DNA from: Azospirillum brasilense
GTDB taxonomy: Bacteria; Pseudomonadota; Alphaproteobacteria; Azospirillales; Azospirillaceae
Direction of reading: 5' to 3'
Assembly (NCBI RefSeq): GCF_007827815.1
Contig: NZ_VITH01000011.1
Location: 62,001 to 126,000, forward strand
DNA length: 64,000 nt
Under the pieces are notes generated by a model. That model saw nothing but the letters and a program-made list of their open reading frames with translations. It had not been told where the DNA came from and did not search any database. This document shows positions 27,453 to 38,647 of this stretch, piece after piece. How positions within the stretch are numbered: position 1 is the first letter of the stretch; every line of letters starts with the position of its first letter. Both the position numbers and the translations under genes were made by a program.

Positions 27453-28357
27453 AGCGACCGGTCTTCAAGCCGGCAGTGTTCCGCAAGCGCCGGGCGCGCC
27501 GCCCGCATCCGCGGCTGAAGGGGTTGTCGATCAACCATCTTCTGCCCAACGTGCTGACGGTGCTGGCGCTGTGCTCCGGCCTGACGGCCATCCGCTTCGC
27601 CATGCACGAGCGCTGGGAGCAGGCGGTCGTCTGCATCGTCATCGCCGCGATCCTCGACGCGCTGGACGGGCGGATCGCCCGCCTGCTGAACGGGCAGAGC
27701 AAGTTCGGCGCGGAGCTGGACAGCCTGTCCGACGTCATCAGCTTCGGCGTGGCCCCCGCTTTCCTGATGTATCTGTGGGCGCTGAACGGCGCCGGCAGTC
27801 TGGGCTGGATCGCCGCCATGGCCTACGCGGTCTGCGCGGCGCTGCGGTTGGCCCGCTTCAACTCGCGCCTGGACGTCGACCTGCCGCCCTGGGCCTTCAA
27901 CTACTTCACCGGCGTTCCCGCGCCGGCGGGTGCCGGTCTGGCCGTTCTTCCCATGGTCATCGGCTTCGAGGCCGGGCCGGACATCGCCGGCCACCCGGCC
28001 GTCGTCGTGCCCTGGACGCTGGCGATGGGCGGGCTGATGGTCAGCACGCTGCCCACCTTCTCCTTCAAGGGGATGCGGGTGCCGACCCAGTATGTGGTGC
28101 CGGGTCTGGTCGGCGTCGGCCTGCTCGCCGCCTCGCTGGTCAGCCAGCCCTGGTGGACGCTGGCCTTCCTCGGGCTGGCCTATCTGGCGAGCCTGCCCTT
28201 TTCGGTGGCGCAGTTCCGCAAGCTGCAGCAGGCCGCCCAACTGATGAAGGAGACGGAGGAGGCCCCGGCGGAGGAGGCGGTGGCCGCCGCCCCGGAAACG
28301 CCGCCTTCGTCGCCTGAGGTGGTGTCTGAAAAGACCAGGACGCCCTCGTCCGACTGA
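27449..28357 (+). CDS. pssA: CDP-diacylglycerol--serine O-phosphatidyltransferase
   Basis: PssA makes phosphatidylserine for the Psd enzyme encoded just upstream. The CDP-alcohol phosphatidyltransferase motif is complete: D73-G74-x2-A77-R78-x8-G87-x3-D91-x3-D95. About seven membrane helices follow, as in type II PssA enzymes. The 302-residue protein ends with an acidic, Ala/Pro-rich cytoplasmic tail of about 40 residues. The start overlaps the psd stop by four bases. Confidence 0.95.
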   Translation: MKRPVFKPAVFRKRRARRPHPRLKGLSINHLLPNVLTVLALCSGLTAIRFAMHERWEQAVVCIVIAAILDALDGRIARLLNGQSKFGAELDSLSDVISFGVAPAFLMYLWALNGAGSLGWIAAMAYAVCAALRLARFNSRLDVDLPPWAFNYFTGVPAPAGAGLAVLPMVIGFEAGPDIAGHPAVVVPWTLAMGGLMVSTLPTFSFKGMRVPTQYVVPGLVGVGLLAASLVSQPWWTLAFLGLAYLASLPFSVAQFRKLQQAAQLMKETEEAPAEEAVAAAPETPPSSPEVVSEKTRTPSSD

Positions 28358-28379
28358 CGCCGGACGCCCGCCCTCGCCG

Positions 28380-28718
28380 TCATTCGGCGGCGGCGGGCAG
28401 GTCCAGCGGCAGGGTCCGTTCGGTCACCGCGACCGCGAGCACCATCGGGATCTGGCGCAGGCAGTTGCCGACATGGTTCGACTCCGCGGCCACCATGCCG
28501 GTCATCTCGACCTCCACCGTCAGCTCGTCGCCCAGCAGGCGGCTGTTCAGCGACAGCGGAACGAGGCCGCGCTTGGCGAACAGCTCCAGCACGCGGGGCA
28601 GGGTGCCGGGATCGGCGTCGGCCTGCACGGCGAAGCGGACGAGACGGTTCGGATCGGTCGGACGGGATTCGGCGGCGGGCGCCGCCAGCGTGACGGCGGA
28701 CAATGTGACGGTGGGCAT
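28380..28718 (-). CDS. ACT-domain protein, acetolactate synthase small-subunit-like (IlvM-like)
   Basis: The 112-residue protein is one ACT domain. RFAVQADADPGTLPRVLELF and the following RGLVPLSLNSR resemble the IlvM order (RF..ETL.RVL.VV..RGF...SMN), and DELTVEVEMTG matches the next strand. IlvM-type subunits regulate acetolactate synthase, the first step to valine, leucine and isoleucine. No catalytic subunit is adjacent. The leader upstream looks like a branched-chain amino acid attenuator, which supports this reading. Confidence 0.68.
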   Translation of the reverse strand: MPTVTLSAVTLAAPAAESRPTDPNRLVRFAVQADADPGTLPRVLELFAKRGLVPLSLNSRLLGDELTVEVEMTGMVAAESNHVGNCLRQIPMVLAVAVTERTLPLDLPAAAE

Positions 28719-28777
28719 GGGTCGCTCTTACCTTGGTCTTTAATCGATGAGTGCAGGGTCAGACCTGCAGACGCGCG

Positions 28778-28806
28778 AAAACCCCGGCTCTCACACGAGA
28801 ACCGGG
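28778..28806 (-). terminator. Attenuator terminator in the leader of the ACT-domain gene
   Basis: On the minus strand CCCGGTTCTC pairs with GAGAGCCGGG (one G-U pair) around GTGT, and TTTT follows after one G. It lies 60 bases before the ACT gene and about 170 bases into a region with no other minus-strand gene, so it fits a premature terminator better than the end of an upstream gene. A second small hairpin (TGCAGG with CCTGCA) follows it. Confidence 0.65.
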
Positions 28807-28877
28807 CTGCTAATTCGCAGACCCAGGGTAAGGTGGTGATCCATCATGACCACCAGGATAGGGCGATGGGCGGCCAT
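28791..28877 (-). CDS. Predicted leader peptide rich in Ile, Leu and Val
   Basis: The 28 codons encode MAAHRPILVVMMDHH followed by LTLGLRISSPVLV. Ten of 28 residues are Ile, Leu or Val, and the last codons (Val-Leu-Val-stop) lie inside the terminator hairpin. The outer ATG has no clear ribosome site. The inner ATG-ATG at codons 11-12, preceded by GGTGG, is the other possible start and keeps the later regulatory codons. Transcription attenuation by ribosome position is inferred. Confidence 0.5.
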   Translation of the reverse strand: MAAHRPILVVMMDHHLTLGLRISSPVLV

Positions 28878-28909
28878 GGTCAATGGAGTCGGGGAGTGAA
28901 GCTCATTAA

Positions 28910-28932
28910 CCCTCTCCCCTCCGGGGAGAGGG
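28910..28932. repeat. CCCTCTCCC-type palindrome
   Basis: CCCTCTCCCC pairs with GGGGAGAGGG around a three-base loop, between divergent genes. It belongs to the same short palindrome type as 10090 and 33142. Confidence 0.6.
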
Positions 28933-28983
28933 GACATAGGCGGCGGCAACCAATAAATTCCATCCGACAGGACACGCGAAGCC

Positions 28984-29574
28984 ATGAACGACAACGGCAT
29001 CCACATCCGTCCGGCCGAGCCGGACGACGCGCCGGACTTGGCGCGGCTCATCGACATGGCCGGCGGCGGCGTCTACGAGTTCCTGCTCGACGGGCTGGTG
29101 CCCGGCCAGACGGCGGCGGAAATGCTGGTGCCGGGTCTGGCGGGCACATCGGGATCCTTTTCCCACCGCCATTCGGGCGTCGCGGAGGTGGCGGGGCGGA
29201 TTGTCGGGGTCGCCCACGCCTACCCGGTGGATTGGATCAAGACCCAGGATTACAGCGGGCTGCCCGTCGACCGGCTGGCCCACATGGAGGACTTCAACCG
29301 GGTGCACGACTGGGGCAGCTATTTCCTGTCGGCGCTGGCCGTCGACCCGGCATGGCGCCGCCGCGGCATCGCCTCCCAACTCCTTGCCTGGGTCTACGAG
29401 CGGGCGCGCCGCGGCCGGTTCGACCGGGTGACCCTGCATGTCTGGGCCGACAACGCCGACGCCCGCCAACTCTACGCCAAGGAAGGCTTCGCCGAGATCG
29501 GCCGCGCCGAGATCCCCTGGCACGAGCGGTTGCCGCACCAGGGGGGAAGCGTGCTGCTCCGGCGTCCGGTCTGA
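28984..29574 (+). CDS. GNAT-family N-acetyltransferase
   Basis: The 196-residue protein is one GNAT domain. The acetyl-CoA site is in ALAVDPAWRRRGIASQLLAW (the R/Q-x2-G-x-G/A pattern), followed by VTLHVWADNADARQLYAKEG, typical of motif B. The insert with DYSGLPVDRLAHMEDF resembles a subgroup of bacterial GNATs of unknown substrate. It converges on prmB. Confidence 0.85.
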   Translation: MNDNGIHIRPAEPDDAPDLARLIDMAGGGVYEFLLDGLVPGQTAAEMLVPGLAGTSGSFSHRHSGVAEVAGRIVGVAHAYPVDWIKTQDYSGLPVDRLAHMEDFNRVHDWGSYFLSALAVDPAWRRRGIASQLLAWVYERARRGRFDRVTLHVWADNADARQLYAKEGFAEIGRAEIPWHERLPHQGGSVLLRRPV

Positions 29575-29597
29575 GCCCGGCCTGATCGGCGGTCCGG

Positions 29598-30539
29598 TTA
29601 CTTGCCCGGCTTCAGCTGGTCGCGGGTCAGCCAGAAGACCTCGCCGAAGCTGTTCGCGGTCTCCACCCAGAAGAAATCGAGGTCCGGATACTCGGCTTCC
29701 AGGATCTCGCGGCCCGTGCCGAACTCGCAGAGCAGACCGCCCTCCGGAGTCAGGTGCTTGGGCGCCTCCTTGAGGATGCGGCGCACGATGTCCAGCCCGT
29801 CGTCGCCCGACGCCAGGGCCATCTGCGGCTCGTGGCGGAACTCCGGCGGCAGGTTGGCCATCGCCTCGGCGTCCACATAGGGCGGGTTGGTGATGATGAC
29901 ATCGTACTTGCGGTTCTTCAGCGGCGCGAACAGGTCGCCGTGGTGCAGGGCGATGCGGTCCTCGAACCCGCTGTCGGCGACGTTGCGCTTGGCCACCTCC
30001 AGCGCGTCGGCGGACAGGTCCACCGCGTCCACCTGGGCCTCCGGGAAGATCTGCGCGGCCAGGATGGCGAGGCAGCCGGAGCCGGTGCACAGGTCAAGCA
30101 CCCGCTCCACCTCCGTCGGGTCCTCCACCAGCGTGAAGTCGTCGCCGCCGATCAGGTCGGAGAACAGGATTTCCCCGATGTAGGAGCGCGGGACGATCAC
30201 CCGCTCGTCCACATAGAAGGGGATGCCCTGGATGTAGGCCTTGTTCAGCAGGTAGGAGGCCGGCTTGCGCGTCTCCACGCGGGCGTGCAGCAGGTCGGCG
30301 ACCTTGCGGCGCTCCGCCAGGGTCAGCCGGGCGTCCACATAGGGGTCGAGCTGGTCGATGGGCAGGCTCAGCCCTTCCAGCACCATGAACACCGCCTCGT
30401 CATGGGCGTTGGTGGTGCCGTGGCCGTAGTCCAGATCGGCCTCGGTGAAGCGGCTGACGCCGTAGCGGATCAGGTCGCGGACGGTGCGCAGCTCGGTCGC
30501 CGCGTCGGCGGGGGTGAGGTCCAGGGAGGGCTTGGTCAC
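29598..30539 (-). CDS. prmB: 50S ribosomal protein L3 glutamine methyltransferase PrmB
   Basis: PrmB methylates a glutamine of ribosomal protein L3. The 313 residues have the PrmB-specific N-terminal YGHGTTNAHDEAVFMVL. The methyltransferase motif I is VLDLCTGSGCLAILAAQ, the catalytic loop is IITNPPYVD and EPQMALASGDDGL follows. The start is GTG, which directly follows the arsC stop (TAAGTG), so the two genes form an operon with no gap. Confidence 0.92.
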   Translation of the reverse strand: MTKPSLDLTPADAATELRTVRDLIRYGVSRFTEADLDYGHGTTNAHDEAVFMVLEGLSLPIDQLDPYVDARLTLAERRKVADLLHARVETRKPASYLLNKAYIQGIPFYVDERVIVPRSYIGEILFSDLIGGDDFTLVEDPTEVERVLDLCTGSGCLAILAAQIFPEAQVDAVDLSADALEVAKRNVADSGFEDRIALHHGDLFAPLKNRKYDVIITNPPYVDAEAMANLPPEFRHEPQMALASGDDGLDIVRRILKEAPKHLTPEGGLLCEFGTGREILEAEYPDLDFFWVETANSFGEVFWLTRDQLKPGK

Positions 30540-30881
30540 TTACAGGATCTCCAGAACGCTTTCCGGCGGACGGCCCACGCGGGCCTTGTCGCCCGTGACG
30601 ACGATGGGCCGCTCGATGGCGGCCGGGTTGGCGGACAATGCGTCGATCAGGGCGTCGCCGTCGAGATCCTTGGCGATCCCGGCCTCCGCCGCCTCCTTGG
30701 CGCGCAGGATGTCGCGCGGGCCCTTGCCCAGCTTGCCCAGGATGGCCTTCAGCTCGGCGGGGGTGGGCGGGGTCTTCAGATACTCAACGACGGTGGGCTC
30801 GACGCCCCGGGACCTCAGAAGCTCCAGCGTCTGGCGCGACTTGGTGCAGCGCGGGTTGTGGTAGATGGTGATGTCGCTCAT
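30540..30881 (-). CDS. arsC: Arsenate reductase (ArsC, glutaredoxin-dependent type)
   Basis: The 113-residue protein is thioredoxin-like with catalytic C12 in NPRCTKSRQTLELL. The usual ArsC pattern continues with VVEYLKTPPT, ILRAKE and ERPIVVTGDKARVGRP. It would reduce arsenate to arsenite using glutaredoxin. No efflux pump or ArsR gene adjoins it, so it may have a different redox role; many such genes are orphans. It is co-directional with prmB and divergent from serA. Confidence 0.88.
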   Translation of the reverse strand: MSDITIYHNPRCTKSRQTLELLRSRGVEPTVVEYLKTPPTPAELKAILGKLGKGPRDILRAKEAAEAGIAKDLDGDALIDALSANPAAIERPIVVTGDKARVGRPPESVLEIL

Positions 30882-31014
30882 CCTGGTTTTTCCCTCGCTC
30901 TTGCCGGCCCAGTGATTGCCTTCGCCAGGAATACACCCGCCCCGCGTGCGGCGCCAACCCGCCATGCGGAATGGCGGCGGCAACGCAACATCCCTCGCGT
31001 GACAAGGCCGGCGC

Positions 31015-31042
31015 TTGGCATTACCTTGCGCGCTCGCATTAT
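31015..31042 (+). promoter_or_regulatory. Possible serA promoter
   Basis: TTGGCA and CATTAT are 16 bases apart, ending 38 bases before the serA ATG. Matches to consensus are moderate. Confidence 0.35.
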
Positions 31043-31080
31043 TGGCGGCCCGCCGCGTGCGGGGCCATTCATTTCGACGG

Positions 31081-32337
31081 ATGCCGGCCGTGACGAAGCT
31101 CTCGCTCTCCAAGGACAAGATCAACATCCTGCTGCTCGAAGGCGTTCACGACAACGCCATCAACGAGCTGGCGCATGGCGGTTACGCCACCGTGGAGCGC
31201 CTGCCGCACGCGCTGGACGAATCGGAGCTGCTGGAGCGCATCGGGTCCGTCCACATGCTGGGCATCCGCTCGCGCACCCATCTGACCGCCAAGGTTCTTG
31301 AGGCCGCGACCCGCCTGTTCAGCGTCGGCTGCTTCTGCATCGGCACGAATCAGGTCGATTTGAAGGCCGCGCGCCGACTCGGCATCCCGGTCTTCAACGC
31401 GCCCTATTCGAACACCCGGTCGGTGGCGGAGCTGGTGATCGGCGAGGTCATCATGCTGATGCGCGGCATCTTCTCGAAGTCGAACCTCGTGCACGGCGGC
31501 GGCTGGATGAAGTCGGCCAAGGACTCGTACGAGATCCGCGGCAAGACGCTGGGCATCGTCGGCTACGGCCACATCGGCACCCAGGTGTCGATCATGGCCG
31601 AATCGATGGGCATGAAGGTCCGCTACTACGACGTCGTGAACAAGCTGGCGCTCGGCAACGCGCAGCCCTGCCACTCGCTGGAGGAGCTGCTGGCGGTGTC
31701 CGACGTGGTGACCCTGCACGTCCCCGACACCGCGCAGACCCGCGACATGATCGGCGAGGCGCAGATCCGCGCCATGAAGAAGGGCGCCCACCTGATCAAC
31801 GCCGCCCGCGGCAAGGTCGTGGTGATCGAGGCGCTGGCCGCCGCCCTGAAGGACAAGCATCTGCTGGGTGCCGCCATCGACGTGTTCCCGAAGGAGCCGG
31901 GCGGCGACAAGGAGGTGTTCGAGAGCGCGCTGCGCGGGCTCGACAACGTCATCCTGACCCCGCACATCGGCGGCTCGACGATGGAAGCCCAGGCCAACAT
32001 CGGCACCGAGGTGTCGCAGAAGCTGATCGAGTATTCGGACAACGGTTCGACCATGGGCGCCGTGAACTTCCCGCAGGTCGGCCTGCCGGTCGTCCACGCC
32101 GGCAGCACCCGCTTCCTGCACGTCCACGAGAACCGTCCGGGCGTGCTGCGCAAGATCAACGAGGTCTTCTCGGGCCGCAACCTGAACATCGCCGCGCAGT
32201 ATCTCCAGACCGACCCGGAGCTGGGCTACGTCGTGGTGGATGTCGACGGCGACGTGGATGAGAGCGAGGTGGCGAGCGACCTGCGCGCCATCGAAGGCAC
32301 GCTGAAGGCCCGCTACCTCTATCCGGGCAAGCGCTGA
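31081..32337 (+). CDS. serA: D-3-phosphoglycerate dehydrogenase
   Basis: SerA starts serine synthesis. The 418-residue length and the C-terminal ACT domain (FLHVHENRPGVLRKINEVFS) place it with the E. coli-type enzyme. Other signatures are RSRTHLTAKVLEAA, the NAD site TLGIVGYGHIGTQVSIMAES, INAARGKVV and the catalytic His in LTPHIGGSTMEAQ. The ATG was chosen to match the usual N terminus; 22 extra in-frame codons upstream look non-coding. Confidence 0.97.
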   Translation: MPAVTKLSLSKDKINILLLEGVHDNAINELAHGGYATVERLPHALDESELLERIGSVHMLGIRSRTHLTAKVLEAATRLFSVGCFCIGTNQVDLKAARRLGIPVFNAPYSNTRSVAELVIGEVIMLMRGIFSKSNLVHGGGWMKSAKDSYEIRGKTLGIVGYGHIGTQVSIMAESMGMKVRYYDVVNKLALGNAQPCHSLEELLAVSDVVTLHVPDTAQTRDMIGEAQIRAMKKGAHLINAARGKVVVIEALAAALKDKHLLGAAIDVFPKEPGGDKEVFESALRGLDNVILTPHIGGSTMEAQANIGTEVSQKLIEYSDNGSTMGAVNFPQVGLPVVHAGSTRFLHVHENRPGVLRKINEVFSGRNLNIAAQYLQTDPELGYVVVDVDGDVDESEVASDLRAIEGTLKARYLYPGKR

Positions 32338-32343
32338 GACGTT

Positions 32344-32370
32344 GCGGCCCTTGCTCTCGGCGGGGGCCGC
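32344..32370 (+). terminator. Stem-loop after serA
   Basis: GCGGCCC pairs with GGGCCGC seven bases after the serA stop. There is no T-run, so this is a weak call. Confidence 0.35.
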
Positions 32371-32385
32371 ACCGACATAGGCGGA

Positions 32386-33135
32386 ATGACCCTCCGCCTG
32401 TATCGACCGCGTCTGCGCGCCGGCCTCCTGACGCTCCTGTGCCTGGGTGGGGGAGGGCTTTGCTTCGCGGTGCCTGCGGCCGCGCAAACCGCGGTCGCCC
32501 AAGGCGGGGTCGCCGCCTGTCCGGACTTCGCGCCGGCCCGCGTGGTCCTTGATCTGCAGATCGCACCGCTGCGCACCGACTACAGCCAGTCGATCCGGCA
32601 GCTTGCCCAGAAGCCGGGGCGGCGCCCGGTCGCGGGGCGGACCGCCAATTCCCACACGCTGGGGTTGGCGGCCATCCAGTACAATCAGCAATGGCAGGCC
32701 GGAGTCATGACGGCGTCGCTGGGGCAGGGCCGCTACTGCGGCGCGGCGCAGACACTGACCGTCACCTTCGGTTATGACGAGCGGACCGTCTATGTCGCCC
32801 GCGAGCTGCCGCAGGGCAGTTGCATCCACGGCGAGGTCCTGGCCCACGAGATGCGCCACGTCACGGTGGACGAGCAGCTTCTGCGCGAGTATGTGCCGGT
32901 CCTGAAGCGCCGGCTGGAGGAGGTGGTCGGCCGCGCCGGCCCGGCCCAAGGGCGCTCCGAGCGGCAGGTCATGGCGGCGATCGAGCAGCCGATCAAGGCG
33001 GCGATGCGCCAGCTGATGGAGGAGTTCGGGCGCGAGCGGAACGCGCGTCAGGCCCGCATCGACACCCCGGCCGAGTACGAGCGCATCGGCCAGTCCTGCA
33101 ACGGCGAGATCAACCGCTACCTCGGGCGCGTGTAA
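32386..33135 (+). CDS. Secreted putative zinc-dependent peptidase
   Basis: The 249-residue protein has a signal peptide (LLTLLCLGGGGLCFAVPAAAQ, cleavage after AAAQ). An HExxH zinc motif, H154-E155-x-x-H158, lies in EVLAHEMRHVTVDEQLL. This resembles DUF922-like predicted proteases, with the aspartate or glutamate after the motif as possible third ligand. Two cysteines (in GSCIHG and GQSCNGE) may pair in the periplasm. Activity is not shown. Confidence 0.65.
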   Translation: MTLRLYRPRLRAGLLTLLCLGGGGLCFAVPAAAQTAVAQGGVAACPDFAPARVVLDLQIAPLRTDYSQSIRQLAQKPGRRPVAGRTANSHTLGLAAIQYNQQWQAGVMTASLGQGRYCGAAQTLTVTFGYDERTVYVARELPQGSCIHGEVLAHEMRHVTVDEQLLREYVPVLKRRLEEVVGRAGPAQGRSERQVMAAIEQPIKAAMRQLMEEFGRERNARQARIDTPAEYERIGQSCNGEINRYLGRV

Positions 33136-33141
33136 AGACTC

Positions 33142-33287
33142 CCCTCTCCCGTCCCGGGAGAGGGAGGGGCCCGCCGCGAATCGGTGGGAGGGTGAGGGTA
33201 CTGCCAAGAATCCGCGCTCTGATCCTTGGACGACCCTCACCCGGCCCTTTGGGCCACCCTCTCCCGAGGTGGGAGAGGGATTTTGTC
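33142..33287. repeat. REP-like inverted repeats between convergent genes
   Basis: A 10-bp palindrome (CCCTCTCCCG with CGGGAGAGGG, 33142-33164) is followed by a larger inverted pair. GGGAGGGTGAGGGT near 33186 is mirrored by ACCCTCACCC at 33233 and by ACCCTCTCCC at 33256, with a GGCCC-TTT-GGGCC hairpin inside. The block separates convergent genes and probably ends both transcripts. Confidence 0.7.
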
Positions 33288-33591
33288 ACCGCCGGCGGCC
33301 GCGTCCGGAGGCGTGGCGGTCGATGAATTCCGGCGGCTTGCGCGACACCCAGCGCAGAAAGGCGGCGATGTCCGGGTGGGCGCGCAGGCTGGCGATGGTG
33401 TGGTAGTGGTCGCGCAACTCCGCCTCGCTCAGCACCGTGTGGATCTTGGCGTGGCAGATGCGGTGCATGGTCACGGTGTCCCGTCCGCCGTAGGTGCGGG
33501 GGATCAGGTGATGCTCGTTCAGGCTGGGGCCGGGCACCATCGGACGCCCGCAGAGCGGGCAAGGCGGATGGAACGGGGCGGGCGGCGGCAT
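33286..33591 (-). CDS. HNH-type nuclease-like protein
   Basis: The 101-residue protein has a zinc-knuckle pair (C11 and C14 in CPLC) and an HNH-like core EHHLIPRTYGG followed by MHRICHAKIH with C46, H47 and H51. The remaining C-terminal segment is a helix and a basic tail. Small HNH proteins of this kind include phage and house-keeping nucleases; the target is unknown. The start MPPPAPFHPP was chosen because upstream residues are low-complexity. Confidence 0.72.
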   Translation of the reverse strand: MPPPAPFHPPCPLCGRPMVPGPSLNEHHLIPRTYGGRDTVTMHRICHAKIHTVLSEAELRDHYHTIASLRAHPDIAAFLRWVSRKPPEFIDRHASGRGRRR

Positions 33592-33628
33592 CGGGCGTCC
33601 GGTTGGGAGTCTGGTCGGGCGGCGGCCG

Positions 33629-36703
<3,075 letters not shown>

Positions 36704-36912
36704 GAGTTGTCATGCTCCGGTATGAATGGTGGGGGACGCGTCCGTAACCATCGCAGAGTCCGGCGGCAAAGGACACACCTTTGACGGAGCAGGGTTTTTA
36801 TCGAAGGGGGTGGAAATTTCGGCCGGATCACCCATTCGGGCGATGCCGTTGCCGGGAGCGGTCCCGGCGGGGAAAAGGCGCGGGTGTGCGACGCTTCGCA
36901 CGTCCGGACAAG

Positions 36913-36940
36913 AAAAAAGGGAGCCGCAACCGGCTCCCTT
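36913..36940 (-). terminator. Rho-independent terminator of carA
   Basis: On the minus strand AAGGGAGCCG pairs perfectly with CGGCTCCCTT around a four-base loop and is followed by T6. It lies 43 bases after the carA stop. Confidence 0.93.
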
Positions 36941-36982
36941 CCTCGCATCGGTCTTCGCGTCGGCCGGTGTGGCCGCGGGACG

Positions 36983-38158
36983 TCAGGCCGGCTGCTTGCC
37001 GTCCATCAGCGCCACGAAGCGGTCGAACAGATAATGGCTGTCCTGCGGGCCGGGCGAGGCCTCCGGATGGTACTGCACCGAGAAGACCGGCTTGTTCTTC
37101 AGCCGGATGCCCTCGTTGGTGCCGTCGAACAGGCTGACGTGGGTCACCTCGGCGTCGGCGGGCAGGGTCTCCTCCATCACCACGAAGCCATGGTTCTGGC
37201 TGGTGATCTCCACCCGGCCCGAGGCCAGGTCCTTGACCGGATGGTTGGCGCCGCGGTGGCCCAGCGGCATCTTCTTCGTCTTGGCGCCCAGCGCCAGCGA
37301 CAGCATCTGGTGGCCCAGGCAGATGCCGAACATCGGCAGGCCGGTGTCCAGCAGGCCCTTGATCGTCGGCACGGCGTACTCGCCGGTGGCCGCGGGGTCG
37401 CCGGGGCCGTTGGACAGGAAGACGCCGTCCGGCTTGTGGCGCATCACGTCCTCGACGGTGGCGGTGCCCGGAACCACGGTCACCTTGCAGCCGGCCGCGG
37501 CGAGGCAGCGCAGGATGTTGCGCTTGGCGCCGAAATCGATCGCCACGACGTGGAAGCGCGGGCTCTCCTGCGTGGCGTAGCCGGCGCCGAGCGTCCAGGC
37601 GCCCTCATCCCAGCCGTAGGTCTGGCGGCAGGAGACGTCCTTGGCGAGGTCCATGCCCTCCAGCCCCGGCCAGCCCTTGGCCTTGGCGACCAGCGCGTCG
37701 AGGTCGAACTTGCCGTCCGGCGCGTGGGCGACGACGCCGTTCGGGGCGCCCAGGTCGCGGATGCGCCGGGTCAGGCGGCGGGTGTCCACCCCGGCCAGAC
37801 CGACCAGACCGTAGCTCTTCAGCCAGTCGTCGAGATGGCGGGTGGCGCGCCAGTTCGACGGGTCGGTGACGTCGGCGCGCAGGATCAGGCCGCGCGCGGC
37901 GGGGGTCACCGTCTCGATGTCTTCCGGGTTGGCGCCGGTGTTGCCGATGTGGGGGAAGGTGAAGGTGATGATCTGGCCGGCGTAGCTGGGGTCGGTCAGG
38001 ATTTCCTGATAGCCGGTCATCGAGGTGTTGAAGCACACCTCGCCCACCGAATCCCCCACCGCACCGATGCCTCGGCCCTTGAAGACGGTGCCGTCGGCCA
38101 GAACCAGGACACCGGTGTAAGCGCCGGCATCGCCCGCCGGGAGAGTCGATTGAGCCAT
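36983..38158 (-). CDS. carA: Carbamoyl-phosphate synthase small chain
   Basis: CarA is the glutaminase subunit that feeds ammonia to CarB for arginine and pyrimidine synthesis. The 391 residues have the N-terminal CPSase domain (FNTSMTGYQEILTDPSYAGQ) and a class I glutamine amidotransferase domain with the nucleophile in MFGICLGHQMLSLALG and the His-Glu pair in SVQYHPEASPGP. It has its own terminator, so carB is not in the same transcript here. Confidence 0.97.
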   Translation of the reverse strand: MAQSTLPAGDAGAYTGVLVLADGTVFKGRGIGAVGDSVGEVCFNTSMTGYQEILTDPSYAGQIITFTFPHIGNTGANPEDIETVTPAARGLILRADVTDPSNWRATRHLDDWLKSYGLVGLAGVDTRRLTRRIRDLGAPNGVVAHAPDGKFDLDALVAKAKGWPGLEGMDLAKDVSCRQTYGWDEGAWTLGAGYATQESPRFHVVAIDFGAKRNILRCLAAAGCKVTVVPGTATVEDVMRHKPDGVFLSNGPGDPAATGEYAVPTIKGLLDTGLPMFGICLGHQMLSLALGAKTKKMPLGHRGANHPVKDLASGRVEITSQNHGFVVMEETLPADAEVTHVSLFDGTNEGIRLKNKPVFSVQYHPEASPGPQDSHYLFDRFVALMDGKQPA

Positions 38159-38647
38159 CCTTCAGACCTTATCAAGAGCCGCCGCGGGCCACAAATTCCT
38201 GCATCGCGGAACGTCGGCGCCGCGTCCCGCCCCGCTGGGCGCACGCGTCGTCGTCGGTCCGTGCCCCGCCATCCCGGCTCCTTGCGGTTCGGGTGTCTGA
38301 GCCTGGATCGATTAGTCGGGACGGGTGAGCCGGTCAACCGTATATGACGATTGGTACCCCGATTTCCAGCGGCGCGTTTGCATAATCGCCGTGCTTCACC
38401 GGTGGGGCTTGACCGTTGGAGGGGCCTTCCGACGGGCTGTCGGGGGGTGCGGGGCGGGCCTTCGGAATTGACGTGGCAATCCGGAGCAAATTTAGGAATA
38501 TTACCGGTTCGCGCCGAGTCCCCCGCGCCATGCCGCGGAGGACCGGGGGCGCGGATGCCGCCGGACGGCCGTCGATCGCTTCGACACGACGAACGCCCCG
38601 GACGACCGTTTGACGAACACACCTGACGAACACGAAGGACACACGCA
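38159..38647. other. Divergent promoter region of carA and yqeY
   Basis: These 489 bases lie between two divergent genes and contain no convincing ORF or RNA gene. A candidate carA promoter on the minus strand is listed separately. The part near 38480-38510 is AT-richer and may hold the yqeY-dnaG promoter. Confidence 0.5.
38309..38337 (-). promoter_or_regulatory. Possible carA promoter
   Basis: On the minus strand TTGACC and TAATCG are 17 bases apart, about 150 bases before the carA start. The -35 is good and the -10 poor. Confidence 0.35.
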
